A DNA stretch of 64,000 bases from an uncultured Clostridium sp. (GTDB lineage Bacteria; Bacillota; Clostridia; Lachnospirales; Lachnospiraceae): the NCBI GenBank assembly GCA_945917985.1, contig CAMEIH010000004.1:1-64000 (forward strand), in the 5' to 3' direction. The first letter of the stretch is position 1; the number at the start of each line of letters is the position of its first letter. A model generated the notes under the pieces. That model was not told the DNA's origin. It ran no database searches and saw nothing but the letters and a program-made list of their open reading frames with translations. Shown here piece after piece: positions 34,702-44,135 of this stretch. Made by a program: the position numbers and the translations under genes.

Positions 34702-36696
34702 ATGAGAGAAACGGAAGGTAAAAACACCAAAGCAGCAGGAGAAGGATTAAGCAGCCGCATAGGGCGCATGTTTTCAGGAACTCTCAGACGTACATTGATA
34801 TTTGTATGTCTGGTTTCAGTGGTGATTGCCGGATTCCTGGCGGTGATGTATACGTTAAAAGACAATCAGAGCGCCGTAACCGAATACACGGGAGAAATTG
34901 ACCGTGCGATGCAGAGCAAGGTAAGTATGATTGAGGCAATCGCGGCGGGAATCAGCAGTGGAACATTGACAGAGAGGGAGAGCATTCAGAGCTATGTGGA
35001 CTCCATGGTGGAAACAGATGACCAGGTATCTGCTGTTTACAGCTGCTATGATGAAAATGTCACCATAATGAGCGGAGGCTGGCAGCCGCCTGAAGACTTT
35101 ATCGTCACGGAACGGGAATGGTACAAGGGGGCTCAGGCAGAACCTGCGTCAGTTTATATTTCCGCCCCTTACGTGGACGAACAGAGCGGAGGAATTTGCA
35201 TTACCTTAGCCAAGGCAACCTATCGCGACGGAAAGGTTGCGGGCGTTGTGGGAATGGACATGTATATGGATAATCTGGTTTCCCTGATCGAGAAAAGCTA
35301 CACCAGCAGCAGTTATGTGTTTCTGGCTACTGCAGACGGAACCATTCTCGTGCATCCGAATGACAAGTATTCCCTGAGCGTGGAAAGTACTTCCACTGTA
35401 CAGGAAGTCAATTCCGGAAGATACAAGGATTTTGCGGAAAAAAATATGTCTACAAAAGTTTTTGCCGATTATAAAGGCGGTTTCAAATTTGGAATCGGAA
35501 ACACTTCCGAAGTGACAGGCTGGAAAGTAATCTCGGTAAAACCGCTTACTTCCATACTGATCTTTTTCGGATTGATCATTGGACTGAATCTGCTGATCTA
35601 TTTTGTTGCGGTGGCGGCCATTAAAAGGAATATCAATGGCAGAATCAGTGTCTTATTTAAGCCATTGGAATCTATCAGCAGCAAAATGACAGAAGTTGCC
35701 GGGGGAGATCTTTCCGTAGTATTTGACGAGGAAAAGAATTCCATGGAGATCGAAAAACTGACAGACTCCATCAATGAAATGATTGCAGGACTTAAATTTT
35801 ACATAGGCAGTATTTCCGACACGGTCACTGCAGTCTCCAACAAGAATCTGGCTGTTTCTGTGGATGGAGATTTCAAGGGAAGCTATGTGCAGATCAAGGA
35901 AGCTCTTGAGAGAATTTTAAGTGACCTGAACGAGACTTTCAGACAGATCAATGATGGCGCTGAAAGTGTTCTCGGTTTTGCAGATAAACTGGAGAAGACA
36001 ACAGAGTACGTGGCGCAGAGTGCATCTGCCCAGAATGAATCTGTTGTGAATGTATCGGAAGATATGGTACGGCTGACCGGGCAGACTAAGAAGATCACAG
36101 AGCATGCAGTGAATGTCCGCAGTGCCATTGAGGTGACTAACGAACATCTGGAGGCAAGTAATCGTGAGATGGCTGCTCTTTCCAATGCAATGGACAGTAT
36201 TGACAAGTGCTATAGTGAGATTGCTGATTTCGTGGGAACAATTCAGAATATTGCTGCCCAGACAAACCTGCTTTCCTTAAATGCTTCCATTGAGGCGGCA
36301 AGAGCAGGGGAAGCCGGAAAGGGATTTGCCGTTGTAGCAGGGGAGATCAGTACATTGGCTTCTTCCAGTGCACAGGCAAGTGACAATATTAACAAACTTA
36401 TTGAGGCTTCCAAGGCTGCCGTGTCCAAAGGAAAAGAACTGGTTTCAGCTGCCTGCGCGATGATGGAAGAAGGAATGAATGATTCTGCGAAGTCAAAACA
36501 GAATGTTGATGAAATTGTAGAATTCGTAAAAAGCCAGCAGAAGGCTATCGAGGATATCAACGCAGAGCTGAAGGAAGTGGCTGAGATTGTGGAAAATAAT
36601 GCGGCCAGTGCGCAGGAAAATACAGCTATCAGCCAGCAGCTTGGAGATTGTGCAAGGAGCCTGAAGCAGACTACGGATTCCTTTATTTTAAGATAA
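34702..36696 (+). CDS. Methyl-accepting chemotaxis protein
   Basis: A 664-residue chemoreceptor. Transmembrane helix 1 is at about residues 31-51, a periplasmic-type dCache sensor at about 55-280 ([30 protein letters not shown] and [16 protein letters not shown] are typical), helix 2 at about 283-308, then a HAMP-like region and a long signalling coiled coil. The conserved hairpin tip is [20 protein letters not shown] followed by [16 protein letters not shown] (about residues 514-550), which contacts CheA and CheW. dCache domains of this type often bind amino acids or other small carboxylates; the ligand is unknown. RBS GGAGGAAAA precedes the ATG. Confidence 0.94.
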   Translation: MRETEGKNTKAAGEGLSSRIGRMFSGTLRRTLIFVCLVSVVIAGFLAVMYTLKDNQSAVTEYTGEIDRAMQSKVSMIEAIAAGISSGTLTERESIQSYVDSMVETDDQVSAVYSCYDENVTIMSGGWQPPEDFIVTEREWYKGAQAEPASVYISAPYVDEQSGGICITLAKATYRDGKVAGVVGMDMYMDNLVSLIEKSYTSSSYVFLATADGTILVHPNDKYSLSVESTSTVQEVNSGRYKDFAEKNMSTKVFADYKGGFKFGIGNTSEVTGWKVISVKPLTSILIFFGLIIGLNLLIYFVAVAAIKRNINGRISVLFKPLESISSKMTEVAGGDLSVVFDEEKNSMEIEKLTDSINEMIAGLKFYIGSISDTVTAVSNKNLAVSVDGDFKGSYVQIKEALERILSDLNETFRQINDGAESVLGFADKLEKTTEYVAQSASAQNESVVNVSEDMVRLTGQTKKITEHAVNVRSAIEVTNEHLEASNREMAALSNAMDSIDKCYSEIADFVGTIQNIAAQTNLLSLNASIEAARAGEAGKGFAVVAGEISTLASSSAQASDNINKLIEASKAAVSKGKELVSAACAMMEEGMNDSAKSKQNVDEIVEFVKSQQKAIEDINAELKEVAEIVENNAASAQENTAISQQLGDCARSLKQTTDSFILR

Positions 36697-36834
36697 CTGA
36701 TTCATTTTATGAAAATGAGCAAAAAAATAGGAATTTAGTACTAATTTTTATGCATTTCACCAATTGGAGGGGAAGCGGTTATCTGCTAGAATCATACTAA
36801 TAAAATAAGCTTTTATAGTATGACAGGTGCAGCG

Positions 36835-38544
36835 ATGACAGACAGAACAGAAAAGAAGCAAAACAATATTGACAGATACAAAAAACAGGAACACAGAGAC
36901 AGACCGGTGATAATCGCACTGGCTGTTTTCTGTGTTTTTATGTTCTTCTGGGTAAGAGGAAATACGCAAACCCGGGATATTCAATTTAACAGTGAAAAAG
37001 CAGAAGCTTATGAGGGAGTGTTTCAGGTTTCTTACAGTGATCAGGAAATTTCCACGACTCTGCCGGCAAAGATCGATGGGGAAGCCGGAGACAATATCGT
37101 GATCAGAGGCATATTGTCCGCTGAAAACATAAAAGGAAACTCCATGATTTTTTATGTCAGACAGTCGGAGGTAAGTGTTTATCTGGATGGAGAGCTTTTG
37201 GCAGAATCCGATAAGGATAAAATAACGCCGTTTCCCGTATCGGCAGGCTCCTGCTGGTACTTTTTCAGACTGCCCGCAGATTATGAGGGAAAGGAACTGC
37301 GGATAGAAATCAGACCTCAGTTTGACAAATATGCGAAGGAACTGCCGACAATTTATACGGGAACAAAGGCCTCCTTTATCTATATGGTGCTGAAACAGGG
37401 GGGTTTTTCCATCCTGTGTACCGTGCCGATCCTGATACTGGGCGTTTTTCTCCTGCTGGCGGGAATATTCCTAAAGTATAACCGCCTTGCAGTGAGACTT
37501 TTCCGGTTCGGACTTTTTGCCATAGTGACCAGCTTGTGGAGCCTTCTGGAATCCAGAATCACTCAGATTTTTTGCGGGAATCTGGTAACAGCTTCCATTC
37601 TTTTGTTTTCCTGCTTTTTCCTGATACCGGTGCTTGCAGTTTCTTTTCTGCTGACCTTTGATTCGCTTGACCGAAGAAAATCTATGCATGTGCTTTTATG
37701 GATATCAGCCGGTGCTTTTTTGGCAGTTCAGATTTTGCAGATTGCCGGAGTATTCTATTATATTCAGATGGTTCCGGTGGCACATGTGCTGATCATACTT
37801 ATCATTGCAGAGGTAATCAGGAGTTATATCAATCTGAGAAGAACGGAAAAGAAAGAAGAGAATCTTTCCCTTTATCGGGCAATGATAGTACTTGGGGTAT
37901 TTTGCAGTGTGGATATTGTTTGCTACTATCTTGATCCTGCGGGAATTGTGGGAAGATTCAGCAAGATCGGAATGCTGCTGTTCTTTTCCTATCTGGGGTA
38001 TTCTGCAGTCAGACAGGTCAGCATAATCATGGTAAGGGAAGCAAAACATGAGATTTATCGGGAACTTGCTTTTACGGATATTATGACTGGTCTTGGAAAC
38101 AGAACGGCTTTTGAAAACAAGCTAAGTGAACTGAGAGAAAAACAACAGCCGGGATGGATCATTTTGGTGGCCGACATGAATAATCTGAAAAGTATTAATG
38201 ATAACTTCGGTCATGCACGGGGCGATGAGGTGATTATCAAAATCGGACATTTTTTGGAGAAATGTTTTGGAAAAGACAATGACTGTTATCGGATCGGTGG
38301 AGATGAATTCTGTGTCATCGGAAACCGGCTGAGCGATAAGGAATTTGAAGAAAGCTGCAGACAGTTTGAGTCTCTTTTAGATAAGGAAACTGCTACCGTA
38401 AATGGCGGATATGTCTTTTCAGTGGCATACGGATATGCGGTGACAGAAAAAGACGGAGCAGATGAGTGCTTTAAGGAAGCAGACAGACGGATGTACGAGA
38501 AGAAGGCAGAATACAAAAGAAAAAAAGCTGATCTTAAGGCTTAA
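36835..38544 (+). CDS. Diguanylate cyclase with extracytoplasmic sensor and 7TM region
   Basis: A 569-residue membrane protein (start ATG 36835, after AGGTGC; ATG 36820 is the alternative). After one N-terminal helix (IIALAVFCVFMFFWV) comes an extracellular jelly-roll-like domain (about residues 45-185: EVSVYLDGELLAESD, GSCWYFFRLPADYEGKELRI), then about seven helices, together resembling 7TMR-DISM receptors. A C-terminal GGDEF domain has an intact signature RIGGDEFC (about residue 488) with LAFTDIMTGLGNR at its start, so cyclic-di-GMP synthesis is expected. No RxxD inhibitory site is evident before the signature. It is the synthetic counterpart to the EAL enzyme at 17284. Confidence 0.9.
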   Translation: MTDRTEKKQNNIDRYKKQEHRDRPVIIALAVFCVFMFFWVRGNTQTRDIQFNSEKAEAYEGVFQVSYSDQEISTTLPAKIDGEAGDNIVIRGILSAENIKGNSMIFYVRQSEVSVYLDGELLAESDKDKITPFPVSAGSCWYFFRLPADYEGKELRIEIRPQFDKYAKELPTIYTGTKASFIYMVLKQGGFSILCTVPILILGVFLLLAGIFLKYNRLAVRLFRFGLFAIVTSLWSLLESRITQIFCGNLVTASILLFSCFFLIPVLAVSFLLTFDSLDRRKSMHVLLWISAGAFLAVQILQIAGVFYYIQMVPVAHVLIILIIAEVIRSYINLRRTEKKEENLSLYRAMIVLGVFCSVDIVCYYLDPAGIVGRFSKIGMLLFFSYLGYSAVRQVSIIMVREAKHEIYRELAFTDIMTGLGNRTAFENKLSELREKQQPGWIILVADMNNLKSINDNFGHARGDEVIIKIGHFLEKCFGKDNDCYRIGGDEFCVIGNRLSDKEFEESCRQFESLLDKETATVNGGYVFSVAYGYAVTEKDGADECFKEADRRMYEKKAEYKRKKADLKA

Positions 38545-38565
38545 AGAAAGAAGGTAAGAAAGACA

Positions 38566-39399
38566 ATGAGATATGAGAAGATATATTTGGAGGATCATTT
38601 CCCGAATCTTCCGAAGGCGCAGGAGAAGACACAGGTTACATTATATATACCGGATGTCTGGCAGGAGGTGGACACGCAGCAAACTTTTCCCTGTACAGTG
38701 ATCTGTCCGGGAGGAGGTTACTCCTGGTGTTCCCAGCGGGAAGCGGAGCCTGTTGCACTTCGCATGCTCGGTAACGGGATTGCGGCGGCGGTCGTAGACT
38801 ATGCCTGCAATCAGCTTTATCCGCTCCAGATGTTGGAAATTCTTGCTGCTATTACCTATATTCGCCGTAATAGTAGCGAATTGCACATTAATCCCGGGAA
38901 AATAGCTGTCATGGGATTCTCGGCGGGAGGACATGCGGCCTGTACGGCAGGCCTGTTCTGGCAGGAAAAGTTTGTGGAGAAAACACTTGAAATTGAGCAT
39001 GGTGAAGATAAGCCGGACGGCATGATTTTGTGTTATCCTGTCATTACTTCAGGAAAATATACCCATGAAGACAGTATGAAATGTCTGCTTGGTGATGCTC
39101 CGGACCCTGAACTGCTTAACAAAATGTCGCTGGAAAAGCAGGTGACGGAAAATGCACCTCATGCCTTTATCTGGCATACCAGTGAGGACGGCCTTGTCCC
39201 ACTGGAGAATTCACTTTATATTGCGACGGCGCTTCATGAAAAGGGAATTGACGTGGAAATGCATATTTATCCGAGAGGACATCACGGTTTATCCCTTTGC
39301 GATGAGACAGTGAACAAACCGGAAGATATCACGGATGTGGTGAAGTACTGTGATGACTGGGTGCCTCATTGTGTGAAGTGGATTAAGGAAATATTGTAA
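38566..39399 (+). CDS. Alpha/beta hydrolase, esterase-like
   Basis: A 277-residue cytoplasmic hydrolase of the BD-FAE/Aes type (carbohydrate acetyl-esterase-like). The oxyanion-hole region CPGGGYSWCSQREAEPVAL, nucleophile elbow GFSAGGHA (Ser near residue 110), acidic residue in HTSEDGLVPLENS and catalytic His in PRGHHGLSLC form a full triad. No signal peptide is present. It follows the diguanylate cyclase by about 20 bp, but a functional link is not obvious. Deacetylation of imported oligosaccharides is a reasonable guess. Confidence 0.87.
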   Translation: MRYEKIYLEDHFPNLPKAQEKTQVTLYIPDVWQEVDTQQTFPCTVICPGGGYSWCSQREAEPVALRMLGNGIAAAVVDYACNQLYPLQMLEILAAITYIRRNSSELHINPGKIAVMGFSAGGHAACTAGLFWQEKFVEKTLEIEHGEDKPDGMILCYPVITSGKYTHEDSMKCLLGDAPDPELLNKMSLEKQVTENAPHAFIWHTSEDGLVPLENSLYIATALHEKGIDVEMHIYPRGHHGLSLCDETVNKPEDITDVVKYCDDWVPHCVKWIKEIL

Positions 39400-39425
39400 T
39401 GTGTGAATTTGCGTGATGATAAATG

Positions 39426-39767
39426 TTAACTGCAGGCATTAACGGCATTTTCCAGTGCCATTGCAACAAAAGTATTGAGACTGACGTTTTTTTCGTCAGC
39501 CTTTATTGTTGCCATTCGGTGAAGCTCCGGAGTTACTCTGACGTTAAATGATCCTTTAAATGATTTTTGTGGAATCGTTCCCTTTTGCTTACATAAATCT
39601 AAATACTCATCTACTGCGTTGTGAAAATCTTCCTTTAGCTCTTTAATGCTCTGTCCTTCATAGGACATTAAGCCTTTTACCCCTAATATTTTCCCATACA
39701 GACAGTCATCTTCACTGGAATATTCAACGGTGCCGATGTAATCTTTATAATTCATATAATGACTCAT
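39426..39767 (-). CDS. hicB: HicB family antitoxin
   Basis: A 113-residue antitoxin. The N-terminal partial RNase H-like fold has the typical DYIGTVEYSSEDDCLYGKIL and FHNAVDEYLDLC segments, and the C-terminal ribbon-helix-helix (GSFNVRVTPELHRMATIKAD, then NVSLNTFVAMALENAV) is the DNA-binding part. It overlaps the hicA gene by 4 bp and is translated after it. It should repress the operon through the palindrome at 40043-40066. Confidence 0.92.
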   Translation of the reverse strand: MSHYMNYKDYIGTVEYSSEDDCLYGKILGVKGLMSYEGQSIKELKEDFHNAVDEYLDLCKQKGTIPQKSFKGSFNVRVTPELHRMATIKADEKNVSLNTFVAMALENAVNACS

Positions 39768-40021
39768 AATAAACCCTCACTTTCTAATGTTTCTCTTATA
39801 TATTTTAATATATATCTTTTTATTATTTTCTTGGGATGTGGCTTATGAAAGCGAATTGGTGCAAAGGATTCCTTATGTACAAAGCGTACGGAAGATCCGC
39901 TTGTTTTTCCGGTATTGTCCTCAAAATATTCAAATAGTTGAAGAAGCTGCACCAACTCTTCATATGTATAATCAGTTGGTTCAGATAAAAACCTCGAAAT
40001 TATTTTTTCTCTTTTACTCAA
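39764..40021 (-). CDS. hicA: HicA family toxin
   Basis: An 85-residue double-stranded-RNA-binding-like mRNA interferase. The family pattern is visible: an N-terminal helix pair (DYTYEELVQLLQLFEYFED), G-x-x-S-S-x-R-F strand (GKTSGSSVRFVH) and the catalytic-site segment IRFHKPHPKKIIKRYILKYI, with the conserved histidine in FHKPHP. It starts with TTG at 40021, with GGAGG eight bases upstream. Gene order hicA-hicB is the usual one. Confidence 0.9.
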   Translation of the reverse strand: MSKREKIISRFLSEPTDYTYEELVQLLQLFEYFEDNTGKTSGSSVRFVHKESFAPIRFHKPHPKKIIKRYILKYIRETLESEGLL

Positions 40022-40042
40022 TTATATTCCTCCTTTTTATGG

Positions 40043-40066
40043 TTTGCAACTAATTTTAGTTGCAAA
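40043..40066. promoter_or_regulatory. Likely HicB operator
   Basis: TTTGCAACTAA (40043-40053), two bases, TTAGTTGCAAA (40056-40066): a perfect inverted repeat just upstream of hicA. On the minus strand a TTGACT lies further upstream. From here to 40330 the sequence is AT-rich and I see no gene. Confidence 0.7.
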
Positions 40067-40330
40067 TAAATTAACAATTAATTACCAAAGTCAATTATCA
40101 TTTACTAATGGAAATTGTGGCTGAAAAAGCCTAAATAAAAAATATCATGGAAGTTTGGATGTTCTAGATATGCTGAATCATAGTATTTGTTTATACGATT
40201 GTCAATATCTTTTACTGTTATCCGAAATATTTAATAAAGTTTTTATACTTTTTTGTATTTCTAATTAATAATTGGCATAAAGATTTGGATTCTAATTAAT
40301 AAAGCTTCAAAATAAACTAAAAAAGAAAAA

Positions 40331-40400
40331 AGAACGAATGTTCTAGAAATTGTTGTAAAATATCAGTAATCGTGGTATGATAGTAACAAACAAATGTTCT
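40331..40400 (+). promoter_or_regulatory. rarA promoter flanked by two LexA-type boxes
   Basis: TTGTAA (40353-40358), 17 bp, TATGAT (40376-40381). Box 1 is the perfect palindrome AGAACGAATGTTCT (40331-40344), i.e. GAAC-n4-GTTC as in Gram-positive SOS boxes. Box 2, AAACAAATGTTC (40388-40399), is a weaker copy over the start point. Confidence 0.7.
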
Positions 40401-40421
40401 TAATGCAATCGAGGAAAGACG

Positions 40422-41747
40422 ATGGAGCAGTTATCACTTTTTTCAGAAGAAATTAACAGAAATGCACCCCTTGCCAGCAGACTTCGCCCGGAAACACTGG
40501 ATGACTATATCGGTCAGCAACATCTTGTGGGAGAGGGCAAGGTACTTCGGCGCATGCTTGATAAGGATATGATCTCCTCTATGATCTTCTGGGGACCGCC
40601 GGGCGTCGGTAAAACTACGCTTGCCCGCATTATTGCCCATAGGACAAAAGCCTCCTTTATTGATTTCAGCGCTGTCACCAGCGGAATCAAGGAAATTAAG
40701 GACGTGATGAAGCAGGCGGAGAATGACAGACTGGCAGGACTTAAGACCATTGTGTTTGTGGATGAGATCCATAGATTCAATAAAGCTCAGCAGGATGCTT
40801 TTCTTCCTTTTGTGGAGAAGGGAAGCATTATTCTGATTGGCGCTACCACCGAAAATCCGTCTTTTGAGATCAATTCTGCTCTTTTATCCAGATGCAAGGT
40901 ATTTGTGTTACAGGCATTGACTGAACAGGACATGGAGAAATTACTTCATCATGCGCTTACGGATAAGAGGGGCCTCGGAAACAGCATGATTAATATAGAA
41001 GAAAGACTGATCCATGCCATTGCTGTTTTTGCAAACGGAGATGCCAGAACAGCTTTAAACACGCTGGATATGGCGGTTTTAAACGGCACTATCAATCCGG
41101 ACGGTTCCATTACCGTACAGGAGGAAATACTGGAGCAGTGTATCGGTAAGAAGATGCTTCTCTATGACAGAGATGGGGAGGAGCATTACAATCTCATATC
41201 GGCACTGCACAAGTCAATGAGAAACAGTGATCCTGATGCCGCAATTTACTGGCTTTCCCGGATGCTGGAGGCAGGAGAAGATCCGCTCTACGTGGCAAGA
41301 AGACTGATTCGGTTTGCCAGTGAGGATGTGGGTATGGCGGACTCTCAGGCATTGCAGATTGCTGTGGCTGCTTATCAGGCCTGCCATTTTAATGGTATGC
41401 CGGAATGTAATGTGAATCTGGCTCATGCGGTAGTGTATCTTTCCATGGCACCAAAATCAAACGCCCTCTATGTGGGATATGGAAAAGCAAGGGAGGATGC
41501 CACAAAGATGTTGACTGAACCGGTACCGCTACAGATACGAAACGGTGTCACCGGACTGATGAGAGAGCTTCATTATGGAGAAGGCTATCAGTATGCCCAT
41601 GATACGGAAGAAAAACTGACTCGTATGCAGTGTCTGCCTGAGTCACTGCAGGGTAAGAAATATTATGAACCCACAGGGGAAGGTCAGGAAGCTAAAATAA
41701 AAGAGAAACTGGAACAAATTGAAAAATTTCGAAATAAAAGGGATTAA
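40422..41747 (+). CDS. rarA: Replication-associated recombination protein A (RarA/MgsA)
   Basis: A 441-residue AAA+ ATPase acting at stalled forks. N-terminal MEQLSLFSEE resembles a clamp-interaction motif (QLSLF). Then come PLASRLRPETLDDYIGQQHL, Walker A GPPGVGKTT (about residue 58), Walker B VFVDEIHRFNKAQQDAFLP, sensor 1 IGATTENPSFE, and the C-terminal tetramerisation domain with VYLSMAPKSNALYVGY. Its length is normal. It is first in a run of three DNA-metabolism genes behind LexA-type boxes. Confidence 0.95.
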   Translation: MEQLSLFSEEINRNAPLASRLRPETLDDYIGQQHLVGEGKVLRRMLDKDMISSMIFWGPPGVGKTTLARIIAHRTKASFIDFSAVTSGIKEIKDVMKQAENDRLAGLKTIVFVDEIHRFNKAQQDAFLPFVEKGSIILIGATTENPSFEINSALLSRCKVFVLQALTEQDMEKLLHHALTDKRGLGNSMINIEERLIHAIAVFANGDARTALNTLDMAVLNGTINPDGSITVQEEILEQCIGKKMLLYDRDGEEHYNLISALHKSMRNSDPDAAIYWLSRMLEAGEDPLYVARRLIRFASEDVGMADSQALQIAVAAYQACHFNGMPECNVNLAHAVVYLSMAPKSNALYVGYGKAREDATKMLTEPVPLQIRNGVTGLMRELHYGEGYQYAHDTEEKLTRMQCLPESLQGKKYYEPTGEGQEAKIKEKLEQIEKFRNKRD

Positions 41748-41810
41748 AAAACAGTAATTGTGAAAATATGAAAGTGCAAATGTATAGGTAAGCAAGGATA
41801 GAAGAAAGGC

Positions 41811-43226
41811 ATGGAAGACAGGAGCAAGCAGGAAAAACAGAATATGATCGTAAGCCGCAGTCAGCGGACACCTGCATTGGGGATGCCTGCTGTCACAGAG
41901 TCATCAGGGAACATGACGCTGATGGAAAAGCTTACCATTCTCTCTGACGCGGCCAAGTATGATGTATCCTGTTCTTCCAGTGGCGTGGAGCGAAGGGGCG
42001 ACGGAACGGGCATTGGTAATACCTCTGCGGGAGGAATCTGCCACAGCTTCAGCTCCGACGGCAGATGCATTTCACTTCTCAAAATCCTTTTTACCAATGA
42101 ATGTATCTATGACTGCAAGTATTGTATTAACCGAAAGTCAAATGATGTGCCGAGAGCTTCCTTTACACCGGATGAGGTCTGTGAGCTGACGATCCAGTTT
42201 TACCGGCGAAATTACATCGAAGGTCTTTTCTTAAGCTCGGGGATCATTAATAACCCGACCTATACCATGGAACTGATCTATGAGGCGGTCTATAAGCTGC
42301 GTACCTTATATCGTTTCCAGGGCTACATTCATGTGAAGGCCATACCGGGAGCAGATCCCGTGATTGTGCAAAAGCTTGGGCTTCTGGCAGACAGAATGAG
42401 TGTGAACTTAGAACTCCCCACAGCGGAGGGACTGCAAAAACTTGCTCCCAATAAGCATCGGAAAAATATTTTAATGCCTATGCGTCAGATTCAGCAGGGG
42501 ATCACACAGAACAAAGAAGAAATCATGGTATATAAGCATGCCTCTTCCTTTGTACCGGCAGGACAGTCAACCCAGATGATCATTGGTGCTACTCCGGAGA
42601 GTGATTATCAGCTAATGATGGTGGCAGAAAGTCTGTATAAGAAGTTTGATCTAAAGAGAGTCTATTATTCCGCTTTTGTCAATGTCAATGAGGATAAGGA
42701 TCTTCCCGCTCTGCCGGGAGGTCCGCCGCTCCTTAGGGAACACCGGCTGTATCAGGCTGATTGGCTTCTGCGATTCTATGGGTTTGAGGCGGATGAGCTG
42801 CTCAGTGAGCAGAAACCGAATTTTAATATTCTTCTGGACCCCAAAGCAGACTGGGCACTGCGTCACCTGGAACTTTTCCCTGTGGAAATCAACAGAGCAG
42901 ATTATCGTACGATTCTCAGAGTTCCCGGTATCGGTGTGAAAAGCGCACAGCGTATAGTACGTGCCAGAAGAAATGGAAGTCTTAATTTTGAGAATCTTAA
43001 GAAGATCGGTGTGGTCTTGAAAAGGGCACTGTTTTTTATTACCTGCAACGGCAAAATGATGTATTCCACCAAAATAGAGGAAGACTATATTACAAGAAAT
43101 CTGATTTCAAATGAAAAGCGATTGCCAATTGACAGAGACGGAATCACATATAAGCAGTTGTCACTGTTTGATGATCAAATGATATTAGATGGTAACGGAG
43201 AAAATCAGTGGAAGAGTATTATCTGA
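41811..43226 (+). CDS. Putative DNA modification/repair radical SAM protein (TIGR03916-like)
   Basis: A 471-residue radical SAM enzyme. The cluster motif CIYDCKYC gives C98, C102 and C105 for the SAM-binding 4Fe-4S centre. TSAGGICHSFSSDGRCISLL just before it is typical of the family. Near the C-terminus is a helix-hairpin-helix (ILRVPGIGVKSAQRIVRARR, about residues 383-402), which supports a nucleic acid substrate. The family is named for its genomic link with a uracil-DNA-glycosylase-like partner; its reaction is not established. It overlaps the next gene by 19 bp and follows rarA by about 60 bp. Confidence 0.9.
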   Translation: MEDRSKQEKQNMIVSRSQRTPALGMPAVTESSGNMTLMEKLTILSDAAKYDVSCSSSGVERRGDGTGIGNTSAGGICHSFSSDGRCISLLKILFTNECIYDCKYCINRKSNDVPRASFTPDEVCELTIQFYRRNYIEGLFLSSGIINNPTYTMELIYEAVYKLRTLYRFQGYIHVKAIPGADPVIVQKLGLLADRMSVNLELPTAEGLQKLAPNKHRKNILMPMRQIQQGITQNKEEIMVYKHASSFVPAGQSTQMIIGATPESDYQLMMVAESLYKKFDLKRVYYSAFVNVNEDKDLPALPGGPPLLREHRLYQADWLLRFYGFEADELLSEQKPNFNILLDPKADWALRHLELFPVEINRADYRTILRVPGIGVKSAQRIVRARRNGSLNFENLKKIGVVLKRALFFITCNGKMMYSTKIEEDYITRNLISNEKRLPIDRDGITYKQLSLFDDQMILDGNGENQWKSII

Positions 43227-43984
43227 TCTGTGAGGATTCCCTGGAGGGAATCTTTACCGGAATCTATAACGCATATTTAAAGAAGCTGCCGCATGAGAGA
43301 ATTCATCTCTGTGTAGGAGAGGAAGAGAATTATCGTTTGTTTGCTGTCTATGAAAATTGTGCAGTAGATGAGAAAAAATCAGCGAGCGTGGCGAAAACCA
43401 TAATCAGGGAATTCGGAACAGAGGCGTATCTTGCCATATGCAGGGCACTCGCATCCGGAGAGCCGGACAAAGGGGAAGCCGTTTACAGGACGGTAGTAAA
43501 GGGGCTTTCTATGAGAAATCGGAAGGAAGTGATGGGAAATCTTGCCGATCCCTATATTCACAGAGTGTTCGAGCTGGCGAGATTTACTGCAAATGAGGCT
43601 CATTTCCATGTAGAGTTCATTCGCTTCCGGGAACTGGAAAACGGACTTTTGTATGCCCCGATAGGACCTAAAAATAATGTGATCACCTTTATCATGCCTC
43701 ATTTTGCGGACAGACTTCCACTTGAAAATTTTGTCATTCACGACGAGGTGCGAAATATTTTTGCCGTCCATCCTGCCGGAAAAGAATGGTTTCTGATGCA
43801 GGGAAAGGAAGGCATGGAACTGCCGGATCACTGCTTTTCTGCGGGAGAGGAAAAATACAGTGAACTGTTTTGCAGTTTCTTTCATACAATAGCTATAAAA
43901 GAACGGCATAATAAAGAACTTCAAAGAGGAATGCTGCCCTTGCGGTATCGAAAGTACATGACAGAATTTACAAAGCAGGAATAA
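43208..43984 (+). CDS. TIGR03915-type DNA metabolism protein, partner of the radical SAM enzyme
   Basis: A 258-residue protein of unknown biochemical role that is regularly encoded next to the TIGR03916 radical SAM protein. Recognisable blocks are YLICEDSLEGIFTGIYNAYL at the N-terminus, RKEVMGNLADPYIHRVFELA, and TANEAHFHVEFIRFRELENG, then ADRLPLENFVIHDEVRNIFA. In some bacteria this protein is fused to a uracil-DNA glycosylase domain; here it is stand-alone and no such domain follows. The start lies inside the radical SAM gene (19-bp overlap), indicating translational coupling. Confidence 0.87.
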   Translation: MEEYYLICEDSLEGIFTGIYNAYLKKLPHERIHLCVGEEENYRLFAVYENCAVDEKKSASVAKTIIREFGTEAYLAICRALASGEPDKGEAVYRTVVKGLSMRNRKEVMGNLADPYIHRVFELARFTANEAHFHVEFIRFRELENGLLYAPIGPKNNVITFIMPHFADRLPLENFVIHDEVRNIFAVHPAGKEWFLMQGKEGMELPDHCFSAGEEKYSELFCSFFHTIAIKERHNKELQRGMLPLRYRKYMTEFTKQE

Positions 43985-44087
43985 AAAGAAAAAATTTGGT
44001 AATAATATACAAAAATACTTTAAAATTGTACTTTAAAAAGTACTTTACAAAATGATAATTGGGTGGTAATCTTTCTTAAAAGTAAAC

Positions 44088-44101
44088 AGAAAACGTTTTA
44101 T
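44088..44101. promoter_or_regulatory. LacI/CcpA-type box upstream of the HPr-like gene
   Basis: AGAAAACGTTTTAT contains the same AAAACGTTTT core as the glgP and LacI-type promoters. It lies 35 bp before the start codon of a Crh/HPr-like gene. Confidence 0.6.
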
Positions 44102-44135
44102 CATGACCGTTAAGGTAGAGGAGAAAGGTGATATT

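Noticed and set aside
39787-40053. 88-codon plus-strand frame opposite hicA
   Set aside because: It is antisense to hicA, which has a clear family pattern, ribosome binding site and operon partner.
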